Source: Flavobacterium sp. UMI-01 | GTDB lineage: Bacteria > Bacteroidota > Bacteroidia > Flavobacteriales > Flavobacteriaceae | Direction: 5' to 3' | DNA length: 64,000 nt | Assembly (NCBI RefSeq): GCF_019656315.1 | Contig: NZ_BPLU01000038.1 | Coordinates: forward strand, 558,001 to 622,000 | Shown here: one piece after another, positions 8,384-17,945 of the stretch | Layout of the letters: each line of letters opens with the position of its first letter | How positions within the stretch are numbered: position 1 is the stretch's first letter | Translations under genes and position numbers: made by a program | The notes under the pieces: model-generated | What the model was told of the DNA's origin: nothing | Databases searched by the model: none | Seen by the model: the letters and a program-made list of their open reading frames with translations, nothing else

Positions 8384-11020
8384 TTAATTTTTTATTATTT
8401 TCATAGTATGAACAACCCCATTTTTATGAAGTTTGACAAAATAAACACCACTATCAAAGTGAGCTATATCAATAGTTTGATTCGAAAGTTCAACCTTAGT
8501 TTTCAAGATTAATTTTCCTAAAACATTACTAATCTCTAATTCACATCCCTCGGCATTGCTTAGGGTTAAGACATTGGTTACTGGGTTGGGATAAAGTTTG
8601 ATTTGGTGCAACTCTTGTTTTGCATTTGATAATACCACTGCATTTATTCCGTAAACTTCAACTTCTGCCAACGCAAGTGCTGTAGAAGATGTCTTAGATA
8701 TTCTTACTGTTTTACCTACTACATTTCCTGTAGTAACCGTAAAGGCATTACTAGGTGCTGTTGCATAAAACTGACTAAAAACTATATTGCCATTAGCATT
8801 TAAAACTTCAACCGTAAAATTGTTTAATCTATCAGAACAACAATCAGTTCGGTTGTAGATTTTTATAGTTTGAATTTTATAACTATTCCCTAAGTCCACT
8901 TTCCACCATGGCGTTGGATCAACAGTAGCATTTCCACCCGTATGACTTACAGAACCGTTTCCAAAAACACCATTGACATTTCCATCTATGGCATTGGGTG
9001 CAAAACCATCACTTGGTCTATTGGTGGATTGTGTTGCTGTTCCGTGGGCTACTGCTAGATTTATGGGCTCTGGCTCTACCTCAACTAATGCTACTGTGAA
9101 ACTATTTAATTTGAAAGCATTATTGGCACCACTAAATACAACTCTTATGACTTGAACTCCCTTTGTAAGCGTTACCGCATTCCCTACTTTAAAAGTTTTC
9201 CAATCTGTTAAACCAGTGGAATTAGACGCACCAAAAGGAACTGCAACATCCGTTGTGACATCTACTCCCCCAATGTTAAATTTAATTTTACCATTCCCAT
9301 TAGCAGCTGCATATCGAATAGTAATGTCGTAAGTTCCATTAGAAGGCACGTTTACGGTATAGGTAAGCCATTCGCCGCTTTCAATATTGGTTAAGTTATA
9401 GCCTCCTTCGGAACATACTTCAATATCAACATTTTCATCAGTTCTATATTGATTCCCTGTATTTGTTGTGGTATTATCTCCATAGGTTCTACCTTCTCCT
9501 TTTAACACAAAATAATCGTAGTTTTCAGCTTCAATAGTCGCTGGCAACACATTCATTTTGTATCTAGGTAGTCCATTTGCCTCAAAGCCACTTATAGGAT
9601 CTCCGGGACTCACTCTACGAAACTTTAATCCACCATATCCTGGGTGATCTGTTACGGTTCCCTCACCTTCCACACCCGATTGTGTCGTTAAATAATTGAA
9701 ACCTCTTTGTAACCATTTGTATTTTTCACTCGGCAAACCCAAACGGTCTCTATAATGCCCTAAATTCATTTCATAAACTGGTTGGAGGTTGTGCTTTCCG
9801 CGTTCTATAAACTCGGTGCCTACGCTACAAACGAGATAGGGATTAATTTTCAAGGCTTTCCATCTACCCGAACGATCTGTTCTTTCAATATATTCTCCTG
9901 AAGCCACGGAAGGCTCCCATGGGCTTGTTTGGTCTGGATAAGAGTTACTGAAACTTAGGTTGTATTTGTAATAAAACTCTAACCCTAAAAGCGGTCTATT
10001 GTCTAAATGACCGTATAAATCATCGCCTTGATTCCATGCCATTTCTGACATAACCGCTATTGTAGAAACCCCAGCCAAACCATGCGCTTGATCCCGAGAT
10101 GATTCTTGACACTGACCATTTTCATAAATATAATTGCTTATAACTTCGTTATAACCATAATCTGAAATGGTGTTTGCAAATCCATTTTGGGTAAATTCAT
10201 CAAAATACTCACAGGATGTTATTTGGTTATTGTTAATAGGAGGTCCCGACGGATAAGCCAAATCATCCGAACGATGCGCATTCCCTTTTAAATAACGCAA
10301 AGCCCTATCATACATAATTTCATTATCTAAAAAGATTGCCATAGCCATCATGGTTCTCATGCAGAACAAACCTTGATTCCCATGTCTGGCTGGATCGCCC
10401 TGATACACTCTCCAATAAAAGCCAATATCACCACTATTTATAGCAGCAGTAGGCACTGTGGTGCTCGAATAACCTGGATAAACCAGCATGTCTTTAAACT
10501 CCTGAATATCCGAGGCGGCCCAGCCATTATAAGTATGTTTGATAATTTCAGCTGCTTCAATAATTCGCCAAATGCGACCAGAACTCAGCGGCACTGTCAT
10601 GGTATTTCTTTTAATACCTTTCCATCGATTAAAAATTTCTATGGCTTTTTCGGCATGTCTAGCATCACCCGTGATATACCACATCAAGGCATTGTAATAA
10701 GCCGCCGTACCGTCATTAATAAACCAAGCGTCGCTTGTACTGTTGTACTCTGTGGTAATAGCTGGATCTACATTTACGGGATAAGTGTACTTCGCTTTGC
10801 TGTTATTTTTAAGATTTTGAAATGTAGTTGCCCAAGGTTCAATACCAGCTTCAACCATATATTTCATTCTCTCCAAATCCGATAATTTATGGGATATCCC
10901 AGGATGCACTAATTGGGCATTAATCGAAAAAATCGTAATTAAGAAAAAGAACAAAAAAAGGTATGCTTTCTTTTTTACAATTGGATTTAGATAAGGATGC
11001 TTAGTAGTTTTGTTATTCAT
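8384..11020 (-). CDS. Alginate-lyase-fold polysaccharide lyase with CBM6, F5/8C and T9SS domains
   Basis: An 878-residue protein. Signal peptide about 17-36; catalytic (alpha/alpha)n-barrel resembling the alginate lyase domain PF05426 (PL5/PL38-type) about 38-490; CBM6-like module about 495-655; F5/8 type C about 670-800; T9SS type A domain about 805-878. Likely active-site motifs are R-H-G-N-Q-G (212-217), where the Asn/His pair recalls the neutralising residues of PL5-type lyases, and Q-E-S-S-R-D-Q-A-H (305-313), conserved in all four full paralogues here. Such enzymes cleave uronic-acid polymers by beta-elimination; exact substrate (alginate, glucuronan or a mixed uronan) is not decided by sequence. 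First gene of an operon with two beta-helix proteins. A 450-bp gap separates it from the regulator gene upstream. Confidence 0.8.
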   Translation of the reverse strand: MNNKTTKHPYLNPIVKKKAYLFLFFFLITIFSINAQLVHPGISHKLSDLERMKYMVEAGIEPWATTFQNLKNNSKAKYTYPVNVDPAITTEYNSTSDAWFINDGTAAYYNALMWYITGDARHAEKAIEIFNRWKGIKRNTMTVPLSSGRIWRIIEAAEIIKHTYNGWAASDIQEFKDMLVYPGYSSTTVPTAAINSGDIGFYWRVYQGDPARHGNQGLFCMRTMMAMAIFLDNEIMYDRALRYLKGNAHRSDDLAYPSGPPINNNQITSCEYFDEFTQNGFANTISDYGYNEVISNYIYENGQCQESSRDQAHGLAGVSTIAVMSEMAWNQGDDLYGHLDNRPLLGLEFYYKYNLSFSNSYPDQTSPWEPSVASGEYIERTDRSGRWKALKINPYLVCSVGTEFIERGKHNLQPVYEMNLGHYRDRLGLPSEKYKWLQRGFNYLTTQSGVEGEGTVTDHPGYGGLKFRRVSPGDPISGFEANGLPRYKMNVLPATIEAENYDYFVLKGEGRTYGDNTTTNTGNQYRTDENVDIEVCSEGGYNLTNIESGEWLTYTVNVPSNGTYDITIRYAAANGNGKIKFNIGGVDVTTDVAVPFGASNSTGLTDWKTFKVGNAVTLTKGVQVIRVVFSGANNAFKLNSFTVALVEVEPEPINLAVAHGTATQSTNRPSDGFAPNAIDGNVNGVFGNGSVSHTGGNATVDPTPWWKVDLGNSYKIQTIKIYNRTDCCSDRLNNFTVEVLNANGNIVFSQFYATAPSNAFTVTTGNVVGKTVRISKTSSTALALAEVEVYGINAVVLSNAKQELHQIKLYPNPVTNVLTLSNAEGCELEISNVLGKLILKTKVELSNQTIDIAHFDSGVYFVKLHKNGVVHTMKIIKN

Positions 11021-11469
11021 TTATAAATTTTGGTTTGGTTAGTAATATGCTAAATCTGATGAAGAAAAAAGAGCCTCATCCAATTTACAATACTACTACA
11101 TTAACCAACAAAAAAGTATAAATTATAAGTCTTACATTATAAAATAGAATTCATTTTCGCAATAGATTTGATTTTTAGTTACGAAAAATATATTTCAAAA
11201 AAAAGTGTCCCAAAATTTTACTTCGGCAACACTTCTATCATTACATACTAATAACCAAACAACTAGCACCCCATTCGCACTTCAAGTTTTCCAATCCGAA
11301 ATTCCTATTGGAGTGTTCAAAACATATTGATGCTATTTCTCAACTTGGAAGACTATTGCTATTTCTTGTGTAACAATGACTCTCCTTCTGATTTCGTAAC
11401 CGAAGATTCCTAGCTTTCTTTGTTACTGTAAAATCCAAATTACGCCTTAGCCTCATTAACTTTATTTTT
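11021..11469. other. Intergenic region between sensor/regulator and lyase operon
   Basis: No convincing ORF or strong hairpin. It should hold the promoter of the lyase operon starting at 11020. A GGTTTGGTTAGT leader element (about 11032-11043, forward strand) lies just upstream of the start codon, and a weak TA-CT-TTTTTG -7-like sequence is readable on the minus strand near 11110-11120. Regulator binding sites cannot be identified. Confidence 0.4.
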
Positions 11470-14400
11470 CTACTTTATCAACTTACTAGGAGAATAACCA
11501 AATTGATTTTTAAAACACCTACTAAAGTATAAGGGGTCATTGAATCCTACCATCAATGCAACCTCTGATACGTTGTAATTTTTAGTTTTTAATAAAATCG
11601 CTGATTTTTTTAAACGTATGGTTCTTATAAATTCATTGGTTGATAAATCAGTAAGTTGTTTGATTTTTCGGTATAATTTTGAGGAACTCATGGCCAGTTC
11701 GTTACAAATAAATGTCGAAGTCAAATCAGGATTACTGATGTTGTCTTCTATTAATTGTTTGATTTTTGAAATTAACTCAATATCGATTTGTGAGTGTGCT
11801 AAACTAGTAACATCACTTTCAATTTCACCCAAAAAGCGCTGTTTAAGATCGAGCTGAATTTTTATAATATTATCGATTCTGGTTTTCAGTAATGCGGGGT
11901 CAAAAGGTTTTACCAAGTATCCATCTACACCTATTTTATACCCTTTGATGCGGTTTTTATTTTCGGCTAAAGCGGTAAGCATCACCACGGCAGTATGACT
12001 GATATTTTCATCTGCTTTTAACTCTTCCACAAACTGGAATCCGTCCATCACGGGCATCATCACATCTACCACACACAAAACGGGTTTTACTTTTCGGCAT
12101 ACTTCTAAACCTTCTTTACCATTTTTAGCTTCATACACCTTGTAAAAAGTGGAGAGAAAATCTACCAAATACTTTCTAAGCTCTGTATTGTCATCAATAA
12201 TGAGAATTTTCAGCTTTATATCAGTGCTTTTATTTTCGTTAGTTTCTATAATTTGCTTTAGCTCTTTTTGGTCAGTCATCAATATATTCGAGCTGTACTC
12301 GATAGGCTTAGGCGGTTCTACCTTCGTCGATTCATCAATTTCTTCTGGTTTAAAAATACGTTTAGACACAGGCAGTTCTACTGTAAAAATACTTCCTACA
12401 TTAGGCTCACTTTCAACCCTAATTTCGCCTCTCAAAATTTCGACTAAAGCCTTTACAAAAGACAATCCAATTCCTGTTCCAGTTGTATTTTCCTTACTGT
12501 TATTGGCCTGATAAAAACGGGTAAATATTTTTTCTTGACTTTCAAATGGAATCCCAATACCATCATCACTAATTTCGACCACCAATGTCTTATCGTCCCC
12601 TTCCTTAAACCCAATATACAAATCGATAGTCCCGAAATTATTGGTAAACTTCATAGCATTCGAAAGGAGATTGAACAAAATTTTACTGTATTTATCCAAA
12701 TCAATCCAGCACATCAAGGTTTCTTCCTCTACATTCAAATTGTAGTTAATGTTCTTGGATTGTGCCAATTCGATAAAAGAATTAAAAATCTCTTTTGTGG
12801 TCACTAAAACATCTGCTTTGGCAACTCTGAGTTTTAACTCCCCTGTCTCTGCTCTTCTAAAATCCAAAATCTGATTGACTAAACGCAACAATCGATTCGC
12901 ATTTTGATAAATGAGAGTCACCCTGCTTTTCTCGAAGCTGCTGCTGTTTTCTTGGTCCAGCAATTGTTTTACGGGACCTAAAATTAAGGTCAAAGGTGTT
13001 CGGAGTTCGTGTGAGATATTGGTAAAAAATCGTAGTTTTTCATTATTCAACTTCTCATCGCGTTCTCTTCTGATTTTTTCGGTTAATAATTCCCGCTTCA
13101 AATGGATACGGTATTTAATCTGTTTGACAATAAAATATGTCAACAAACCTAATAAAATCAATATGATTGTCATTCCTGTATAGGTGAACCAAAACGTAGG
13201 TAATACTTTGATGCGATACGAAACCACTTCACTCCAAATACCATCGCTATTACTGGATTGAATCTTAAAAACATACTCTTTGGGAAACAAATTGGTATAT
13301 TGAACCGTTCTCGAGTCGCTATCGGTTTCAATCCAATTGGTATCAAAACCTTCTAACATGTATTTGAATTTATTCAATCGCTCATTCGTGAAAGAGGGCG
13401 TCGAAAATTGTATGGAAAAATTACGGTTGTTGTAATTAAGAACGATGCTTTTATTTTTATTAATATCCTCTTCTAGAATTTTTTGACCGTTGACCGTTAC
13501 ACCTGGAAGAATTTCGATATCTTGAATTTTGAAAGCTGTAATCATCGGTTTAGGAGACCACTTGTTCTCATTTATTTTGTGAGGCGAAAAGAAAATCACC
13601 CCATTTTTTCCACCCAAATAAATTTTTGAATTATTGAAATTGTAAAAACCACTGGAACTAAAAACATCCAATTTATTCCCGCTATTTACATTGTAAATAT
13701 TGGCTTTTTTCTGTTTTACTTTGTATTTAGCGATGCTGTTATTGTTCATATTCAACCACAAATCACCACGGGTATCCACTACAATATCAGTAATCCACTT
13801 GTTATTTATTTCTTTGGGTTGTGTTATTTTTTGAAAATTATCTTTGGCAGGAACATACATCGCTAAGCCCATACGAGTCGCAGCCCACACCCTTCCAGCA
13901 GCATCAACCACAACATCACTTACATTGACATGAGGCAACCCATAATCGGAATTAGAACTTTGACCATAGGACTTGGTTTTTCTTGAGTTCACATTGTATT
14001 TTACCAATCCTTGATCAGCGGCAAACCATACATTGCCTGCTTTGTCTTTGGTTACTTTATTAATCAAATACCCCGGAAGAATTTTGCCTACAGTAGTCGT
14101 TGGTACACCCGTTCTTTTATCCAACAGTACAGCGCCTTGTCCATAAGACCCTACTAATAACCGGTGTGCATCATAATTTACAAAGGCAAAAACAGGAATG
14201 TTTTTGAAGCCTACATCGATAACTTTTGATGCATTACGAATATAATCATAAACCAATATTTTCCCGTTCCATAAACCGCAATAGAAAGTTTTGCCATCTT
14301 CTGTATAAATACTCACTAGGTCATTGTTGTTTTTGTGCAACGGAGCAAACCCATTATTTTTGGATATAAAAAGTCCGTCGTGTCTTGTCACAACAATAAT

Positions 14401-15534
14401 TTTTTGATCGTATGTTTTTGCAAAACCTCTTATTCGGGGTGCTTTATTATCAATGTATCGAGAAATATCCTTATTAATCTTAAACTGATTTTTGAACGAA
14501 TCATATTTATCCAATCCGTCCTCAGTACCTATCCACAATACGCCAGAAGTATCAAAAAAAAGGGTCGAAATCAAATTATCTACCAGCGAGGTATTGTCAG
14601 ACAACACCGAATAATGCCACTGAAATTCCCCTTTTTGAATATCTTCTAATTGATTACACACCAATAAACCGCCTATGGTACCTACCCAATATTTACCATC
14701 GGGAGCACGAGCAATCGACTGAAAATAAGGCCCTAGATTATCTCTTACTACAGCATCTTTGATATAGAGGTTGACAAAGGAATTTGTCCCATTATCTAAC
14801 TTATACAGCCCCTCGCGAGTCCCTACAAAAATATCCGATTTAAAATCTTCGTATATAAAATTAAGATAGGGATTGGTCGCTTTAGAATGTGGTATCGTAA
14901 GGGTATAAGTCAAAATATCAGAGATGCCTCCTTTTAAATCCAAAATGATTTTGGCCACTCCCCCTGAAGCATAAGACCCTATCCAAATATCGCCTTTGGA
15001 ATCTTCGAAAATTTCTTTGACGTAATTGAATCCTTTGATATTGATTTTGGCAAACCTGTTTTCATTAGGATAAAAAAAGTACAAACCGGCATTTTTAGTC
15101 CCTACCCAAACCCGTTTGAATTTATCAATATAAACCGAACGAATTTCTTGATCAGGCAAACTATTCGGATTGCCTTTTTCGTTCAAATAGGTTTTAAATT
15201 GTTGCGTATCGAGATTGAAAACCGTGAGTCCTTTTCGGGTTCCTATCCAAAGATTATTGGAATTTTTGTCAAACTTTAATGCGGTAATATCATCGTTGAA
15301 CATTCCGTTTTTATCAATAGATGCGCTCAAATAACTTTTGAACTGATACCCGTCAAAACGATTTAATCCCGAAAAAGTTCCCAACCACAAAAAACCATTG
15401 TTATCTTGTACAATGTGCCTTACTGAATTATGAGAAAGTCCATCCTCGTCATTATAATGTTCAAACTTTATGTTTTGACAATGTAAAACAACTAAGGAAT
15501 GCAGAACAATAAAGAGTGTAACAAACTTTTTCAT
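11470..15534 (-). CDS. Hybrid two-component system sensor/regulator (HTCS)
   Basis: A 1354-residue one-protein signalling system. Signal peptide 1-19; two beta-propellers of Reg_prop repeats about 25-690 (D-G-L-S-H-N-S-V start, repeated W-I-G-T and W-V-G-T blades); Y_Y_Y domain about 705-775; one membrane helix about 782-803; histidine kinase with H-box I-S-H-E-L-R-T-P, phosphoacceptor His842; ATPase N-box S-N-A-M-K-F-T-N, D-D-G-I-G-I-P and G-T-G-I-G-L-S; receiver domain with L-I-I-D-D-N and phosphoacceptor Asp1157 in V-V-D-V-M-M-P; C-terminal AraC-type helix-turn-helix about 1250-1354. The periplasmic propeller of this family senses an oligosaccharide breakdown product, and the AraC domain activates PUL genes from the inner membrane. 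All catalytic motifs look intact. It is flanked by a TonB receptor and the lyase operon, and is the only regulator in the window. Confidence 0.95.
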   Translation of the reverse strand: MKKFVTLFIVLHSLVVLHCQNIKFEHYNDEDGLSHNSVRHIVQDNNGFLWLGTFSGLNRFDGYQFKSYLSASIDKNGMFNDDITALKFDKNSNNLWIGTRKGLTVFNLDTQQFKTYLNEKGNPNSLPDQEIRSVYIDKFKRVWVGTKNAGLYFFYPNENRFAKINIKGFNYVKEIFEDSKGDIWIGSYASGGVAKIILDLKGGISDILTYTLTIPHSKATNPYLNFIYEDFKSDIFVGTREGLYKLDNGTNSFVNLYIKDAVVRDNLGPYFQSIARAPDGKYWVGTIGGLLVCNQLEDIQKGEFQWHYSVLSDNTSLVDNLISTLFFDTSGVLWIGTEDGLDKYDSFKNQFKINKDISRYIDNKAPRIRGFAKTYDQKIIVVTRHDGLFISKNNGFAPLHKNNNDLVSIYTEDGKTFYCGLWNGKILVYDYIRNASKVIDVGFKNIPVFAFVNYDAHRLLVGSYGQGAVLLDKRTGVPTTTVGKILPGYLINKVTKDKAGNVWFAADQGLVKYNVNSRKTKSYGQSSNSDYGLPHVNVSDVVVDAAGRVWAATRMGLAMYVPAKDNFQKITQPKEINNKWITDIVVDTRGDLWLNMNNNSIAKYKVKQKKANIYNVNSGNKLDVFSSSGFYNFNNSKIYLGGKNGVIFFSPHKINENKWSPKPMITAFKIQDIEILPGVTVNGQKILEEDINKNKSIVLNYNNRNFSIQFSTPSFTNERLNKFKYMLEGFDTNWIETDSDSRTVQYTNLFPKEYVFKIQSSNSDGIWSEVVSYRIKVLPTFWFTYTGMTIILILLGLLTYFIVKQIKYRIHLKRELLTEKIRRERDEKLNNEKLRFFTNISHELRTPLTLILGPVKQLLDQENSSSFEKSRVTLIYQNANRLLRLVNQILDFRRAETGELKLRVAKADVLVTTKEIFNSFIELAQSKNINYNLNVEEETLMCWIDLDKYSKILFNLLSNAMKFTNNFGTIDLYIGFKEGDDKTLVVEISDDGIGIPFESQEKIFTRFYQANNSKENTTGTGIGLSFVKALVEILRGEIRVESEPNVGSIFTVELPVSKRIFKPEEIDESTKVEPPKPIEYSSNILMTDQKELKQIIETNENKSTDIKLKILIIDDNTELRKYLVDFLSTFYKVYEAKNGKEGLEVCRKVKPVLCVVDVMMPVMDGFQFVEELKADENISHTAVVMLTALAENKNRIKGYKIGVDGYLVKPFDPALLKTRIDNIIKIQLDLKQRFLGEIESDVTSLAHSQIDIELISKIKQLIEDNISNPDLTSTFICNELAMSSSKLYRKIKQLTDLSTNEFIRTIRLKKSAILLKTKNYNVSEVALMVGFNDPLYFSRCFKNQFGYSPSKLIK

Positions 15535-15664
15535 AAATTTTACATCAGGTCTAGCTTAGCTAAAGATAGCAATTGCTAACCATAAAAGGATATTAGTTAA
15601 TCAAAAATTACTTCTAAGGACATTGTTTTTTTCAAAATAAAGTAGCTTTATCCCTAAGACGGGC

Positions 15665-17782
15665 TTATGGATTTATAATCCCATTGTTTTCTTTTTTCAT
15701 TTGTTCAATTACATTGGAATTTTCTCTAGCCAACTTGTTCTTGGTAGGCAGTTTGTAATTCAAACTGAAACCAAATTTTCGGGTATCCATTTTACTGTTG
15801 ATAAGCAAAGGCGTATCGTACGACGTAAAGGCATTGGTATTCGTATTCAAAATATCATCCGCATAAATAGAAACCGTAAGTTGATCGTTTAAAAATTTCT
15901 TTGAAAAATTCAAATCCAAGGCATTTCTAAAGGGTTTTTCAAGAACAAAATAGAAATAATTTCCGTTAGGAAAAATATAGTTGTAATTCACGATGCATTT
16001 TATCTTGTTAGGCAACACTACTTGTGACATAAAGTTCATTAACCAAAAACCATTGGTAGGTACATTTGGAATTTGATGGTATTGGTATCCTGAGTACACA
16101 TATAAAAAATTCATAGTATCTGGATTGACATTCATTTTGATGGTTTCGGCGATTCCTTTGGTAAACAACATATAAGGGATAGGCATTCCAAAACTCAAAT
16201 TATGAATTTTTATCTCCGAAATATTTTCATTGGTATTACTCACCCTATCACTGTTTAAGGTAACTCTATTGACTACCTGATTTCTTGCCGAACTCAAATT
16301 ATAACTCAAAAAGGCATAATCAAAAGCGCTAAACTTGATTTCATAATTGTTAAATAAAGTAGGTTGCAAATTAGGATTTCCCGAATAATCAATATTAGGA
16401 TTCTGATAATTGGTATTGTTTGGATTTAATACCGAAGTACTTGGCAAAGTGATTTTTTTGTTGTAATTCAGATTCAGAAATATCCTTTCATTGAAGTTAT
16501 ACTGTGCACTTGCGTTAGGAAAAAGTCGGAACTGTTTAAACGGAATCAATTCAGCTGTAGCAGTTTTTCCTTCAATATCATAATTTTCGGCACGCCCACC
16601 CACAATAAAATTAAATTTATCAAATTCTGTTTGCAATTCTACATAAGATGCAGCCGTATTGCGGTGGTAGTCTAAATTTTTGGTTCCTTTATTTGTCGCT
16701 TCAAATTGTAATCCTTCGTACAAACCGCCCACACTCAACTTTCCGTTATCAGAAAAATCGATGGGTTGCGAATAATCAACTTTGAAATTAAACAAATCTT
16801 GATTTGACGTATTTAACAAGGTCGCTTCATTCTCACCCATAGGACGCAGTTCAAAATGGTTAGCATTATTGTTGTAATTGAACTTAAATTCTAATTTCTT
16901 GGTCGTGCTGTCAAATTTTTTCTGATACGTCGCTACCACATCCTGACGCAAATCTTTGCTTTTAGTCACATCATTGGAACTAAACCCTATTCCGTTACCA
17001 AGGGTATAACTGCCGTTTCTATTTTGGATAAAGTCATAATTCAACAACAATCTGTCTCTCCCAATATCAAAAGTCAAGGCCGATTTTATGAAATTATTTC
17101 GCCCGATTCTATCTGCATCAGTATCAGACAACAAAACCATCGAATTGTTTTCCTTTTTTTCTAACGAAGTCCAAAGCGCATTTTCTCTATAATTTTGACC
17201 AATGTTTAATTGCCAGCCGAAATACTTGTTTTTAGCATTCAGCAAAATACTGTTGTTCACCCGCCAGCGCATGACATCATAATTTGTAAAACTCGTGCTG
17301 TTGCTATAGGAGGCACTTATGTATTTTTTAGCGTTTCTATTTGTAATAATATTAAGAATTGCACCCCCAGAAGTAGCTGGAAATTCGGCTCCAGGTTGGG
17401 TGATGATTTCGATTCTTTCAATGGAGTTTGCAGGCATTCCCTCCAAAAACGCATTCAATTCAGTCGTTGAAATGTTAAGTGGCCTTCCGTCCAAAAACAC
17501 ATCAAGTTGTTTTCCTTGGTACATCATTCCCGCAATATCCGATGCTATTAAACCAGGTAATTTTTTTATCCCTTCTAATACGGAACCCGCATTCAAATGA
17601 GGCTGATCGGCAATGCTAAAGATGGTTCTGTCGGGTTTTTGTTCAATTGCTTTTTTGGTTTTCACAATTGCAACTTCATTTAATTCCGTTGTTTTTTCAA
17701 TAGCTTGTTCGGTTGTATTTTGTGCCGAAAGTATCCCAAAAATACCAAGGGTCATAAAAATAATCAGGTGTTTTGTTTTCAT
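15665..17782 (-). CDS. TonB-dependent outer-membrane receptor, non-SusC type
   Basis: A 705-residue receptor with signal peptide 1-20. The plug domain (about 40-155) contains E-G-I-K-K-L-P-G-L and the D-V-F-L-D-G-R-P-L and R-I-E-I-I-T-Q-P-G blocks typical of the outer-membrane beta-barrel family PF14905; the remainder is a 22-strand-type barrel. It lacks the carboxypeptidase-like N-terminal domain and the S-D-L-T-G-A-V segment seen in the SusC protein of this window, and has no SusD neighbour. It may import a small oligosaccharide, disaccharide or cofactor without a lipoprotein lid. It sits 131 bp upstream of the HTCS gene and downstream of the GH29 gene past a hairpin. The substrate cannot be stated. 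Confidence 0.85.
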   Translation of the reverse strand: MKTKHLIIFMTLGIFGILSAQNTTEQAIEKTTELNEVAIVKTKKAIEQKPDRTIFSIADQPHLNAGSVLEGIKKLPGLIASDIAGMMYQGKQLDVFLDGRPLNISTTELNAFLEGMPANSIERIEIITQPGAEFPATSGGAILNIITNRNAKKYISASYSNSTSFTNYDVMRWRVNNSILLNAKNKYFGWQLNIGQNYRENALWTSLEKKENNSMVLLSDTDADRIGRNNFIKSALTFDIGRDRLLLNYDFIQNRNGSYTLGNGIGFSSNDVTKSKDLRQDVVATYQKKFDSTTKKLEFKFNYNNNANHFELRPMGENEATLLNTSNQDLFNFKVDYSQPIDFSDNGKLSVGGLYEGLQFEATNKGTKNLDYHRNTAASYVELQTEFDKFNFIVGGRAENYDIEGKTATAELIPFKQFRLFPNASAQYNFNERIFLNLNYNKKITLPSTSVLNPNNTNYQNPNIDYSGNPNLQPTLFNNYEIKFSAFDYAFLSYNLSSARNQVVNRVTLNSDRVSNTNENISEIKIHNLSFGMPIPYMLFTKGIAETIKMNVNPDTMNFLYVYSGYQYHQIPNVPTNGFWLMNFMSQVVLPNKIKCIVNYNYIFPNGNYFYFVLEKPFRNALDLNFSKKFLNDQLTVSIYADDILNTNTNAFTSYDTPLLINSKMDTRKFGFSLNYKLPTKNKLARENSNVIEQMKKENNGIINP

Positions 17783-17854
17783 GTAATGTTGCGAAAAATC
17801 TTTTTTTAGGAGAATAATGTTAAGAGTGACTATTTGTTTTTTTTATATAAAGAA

Positions 17855-17885
17855 CCTCTATTTTAAATACCATATAAAATAGAGG
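17855..17885 (-). terminator. Hairpin after GH29 gene
   Basis: Perfect 11-bp stem, CCTCTATTTTA (17855-17865) with TAAAATAGAGG (17875-17885), 60 nt past the GH29 stop. The trailing T-run is short, so termination is likely but not certain. Confidence 0.55.
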
Positions 17886-17945
17886 CTATTAGAGATTCAA
17901 ATGTTTTTTCTATACGTTTGAGGATAAGATTACGATTCTTTTAAA

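Noticed and set aside
10373..10885. 170-codon plus-strand frame
   Set aside because: Antisense to the catalytic domain of the lyase at 11020-8384; no leader and no recognisable product.
8384..11020. Calling the lyases definite alginate lyases
   Set aside because: The fold is shared by alginate and glucuronan lyases, and the neighbouring sulfatases and fucosidase point to another polymer.
12149..12511. 120-codon plus-strand frame inside the HTCS gene
   Set aside because: Antisense shadow of a kinase/receiver region with clear conserved motifs on the minus strand.
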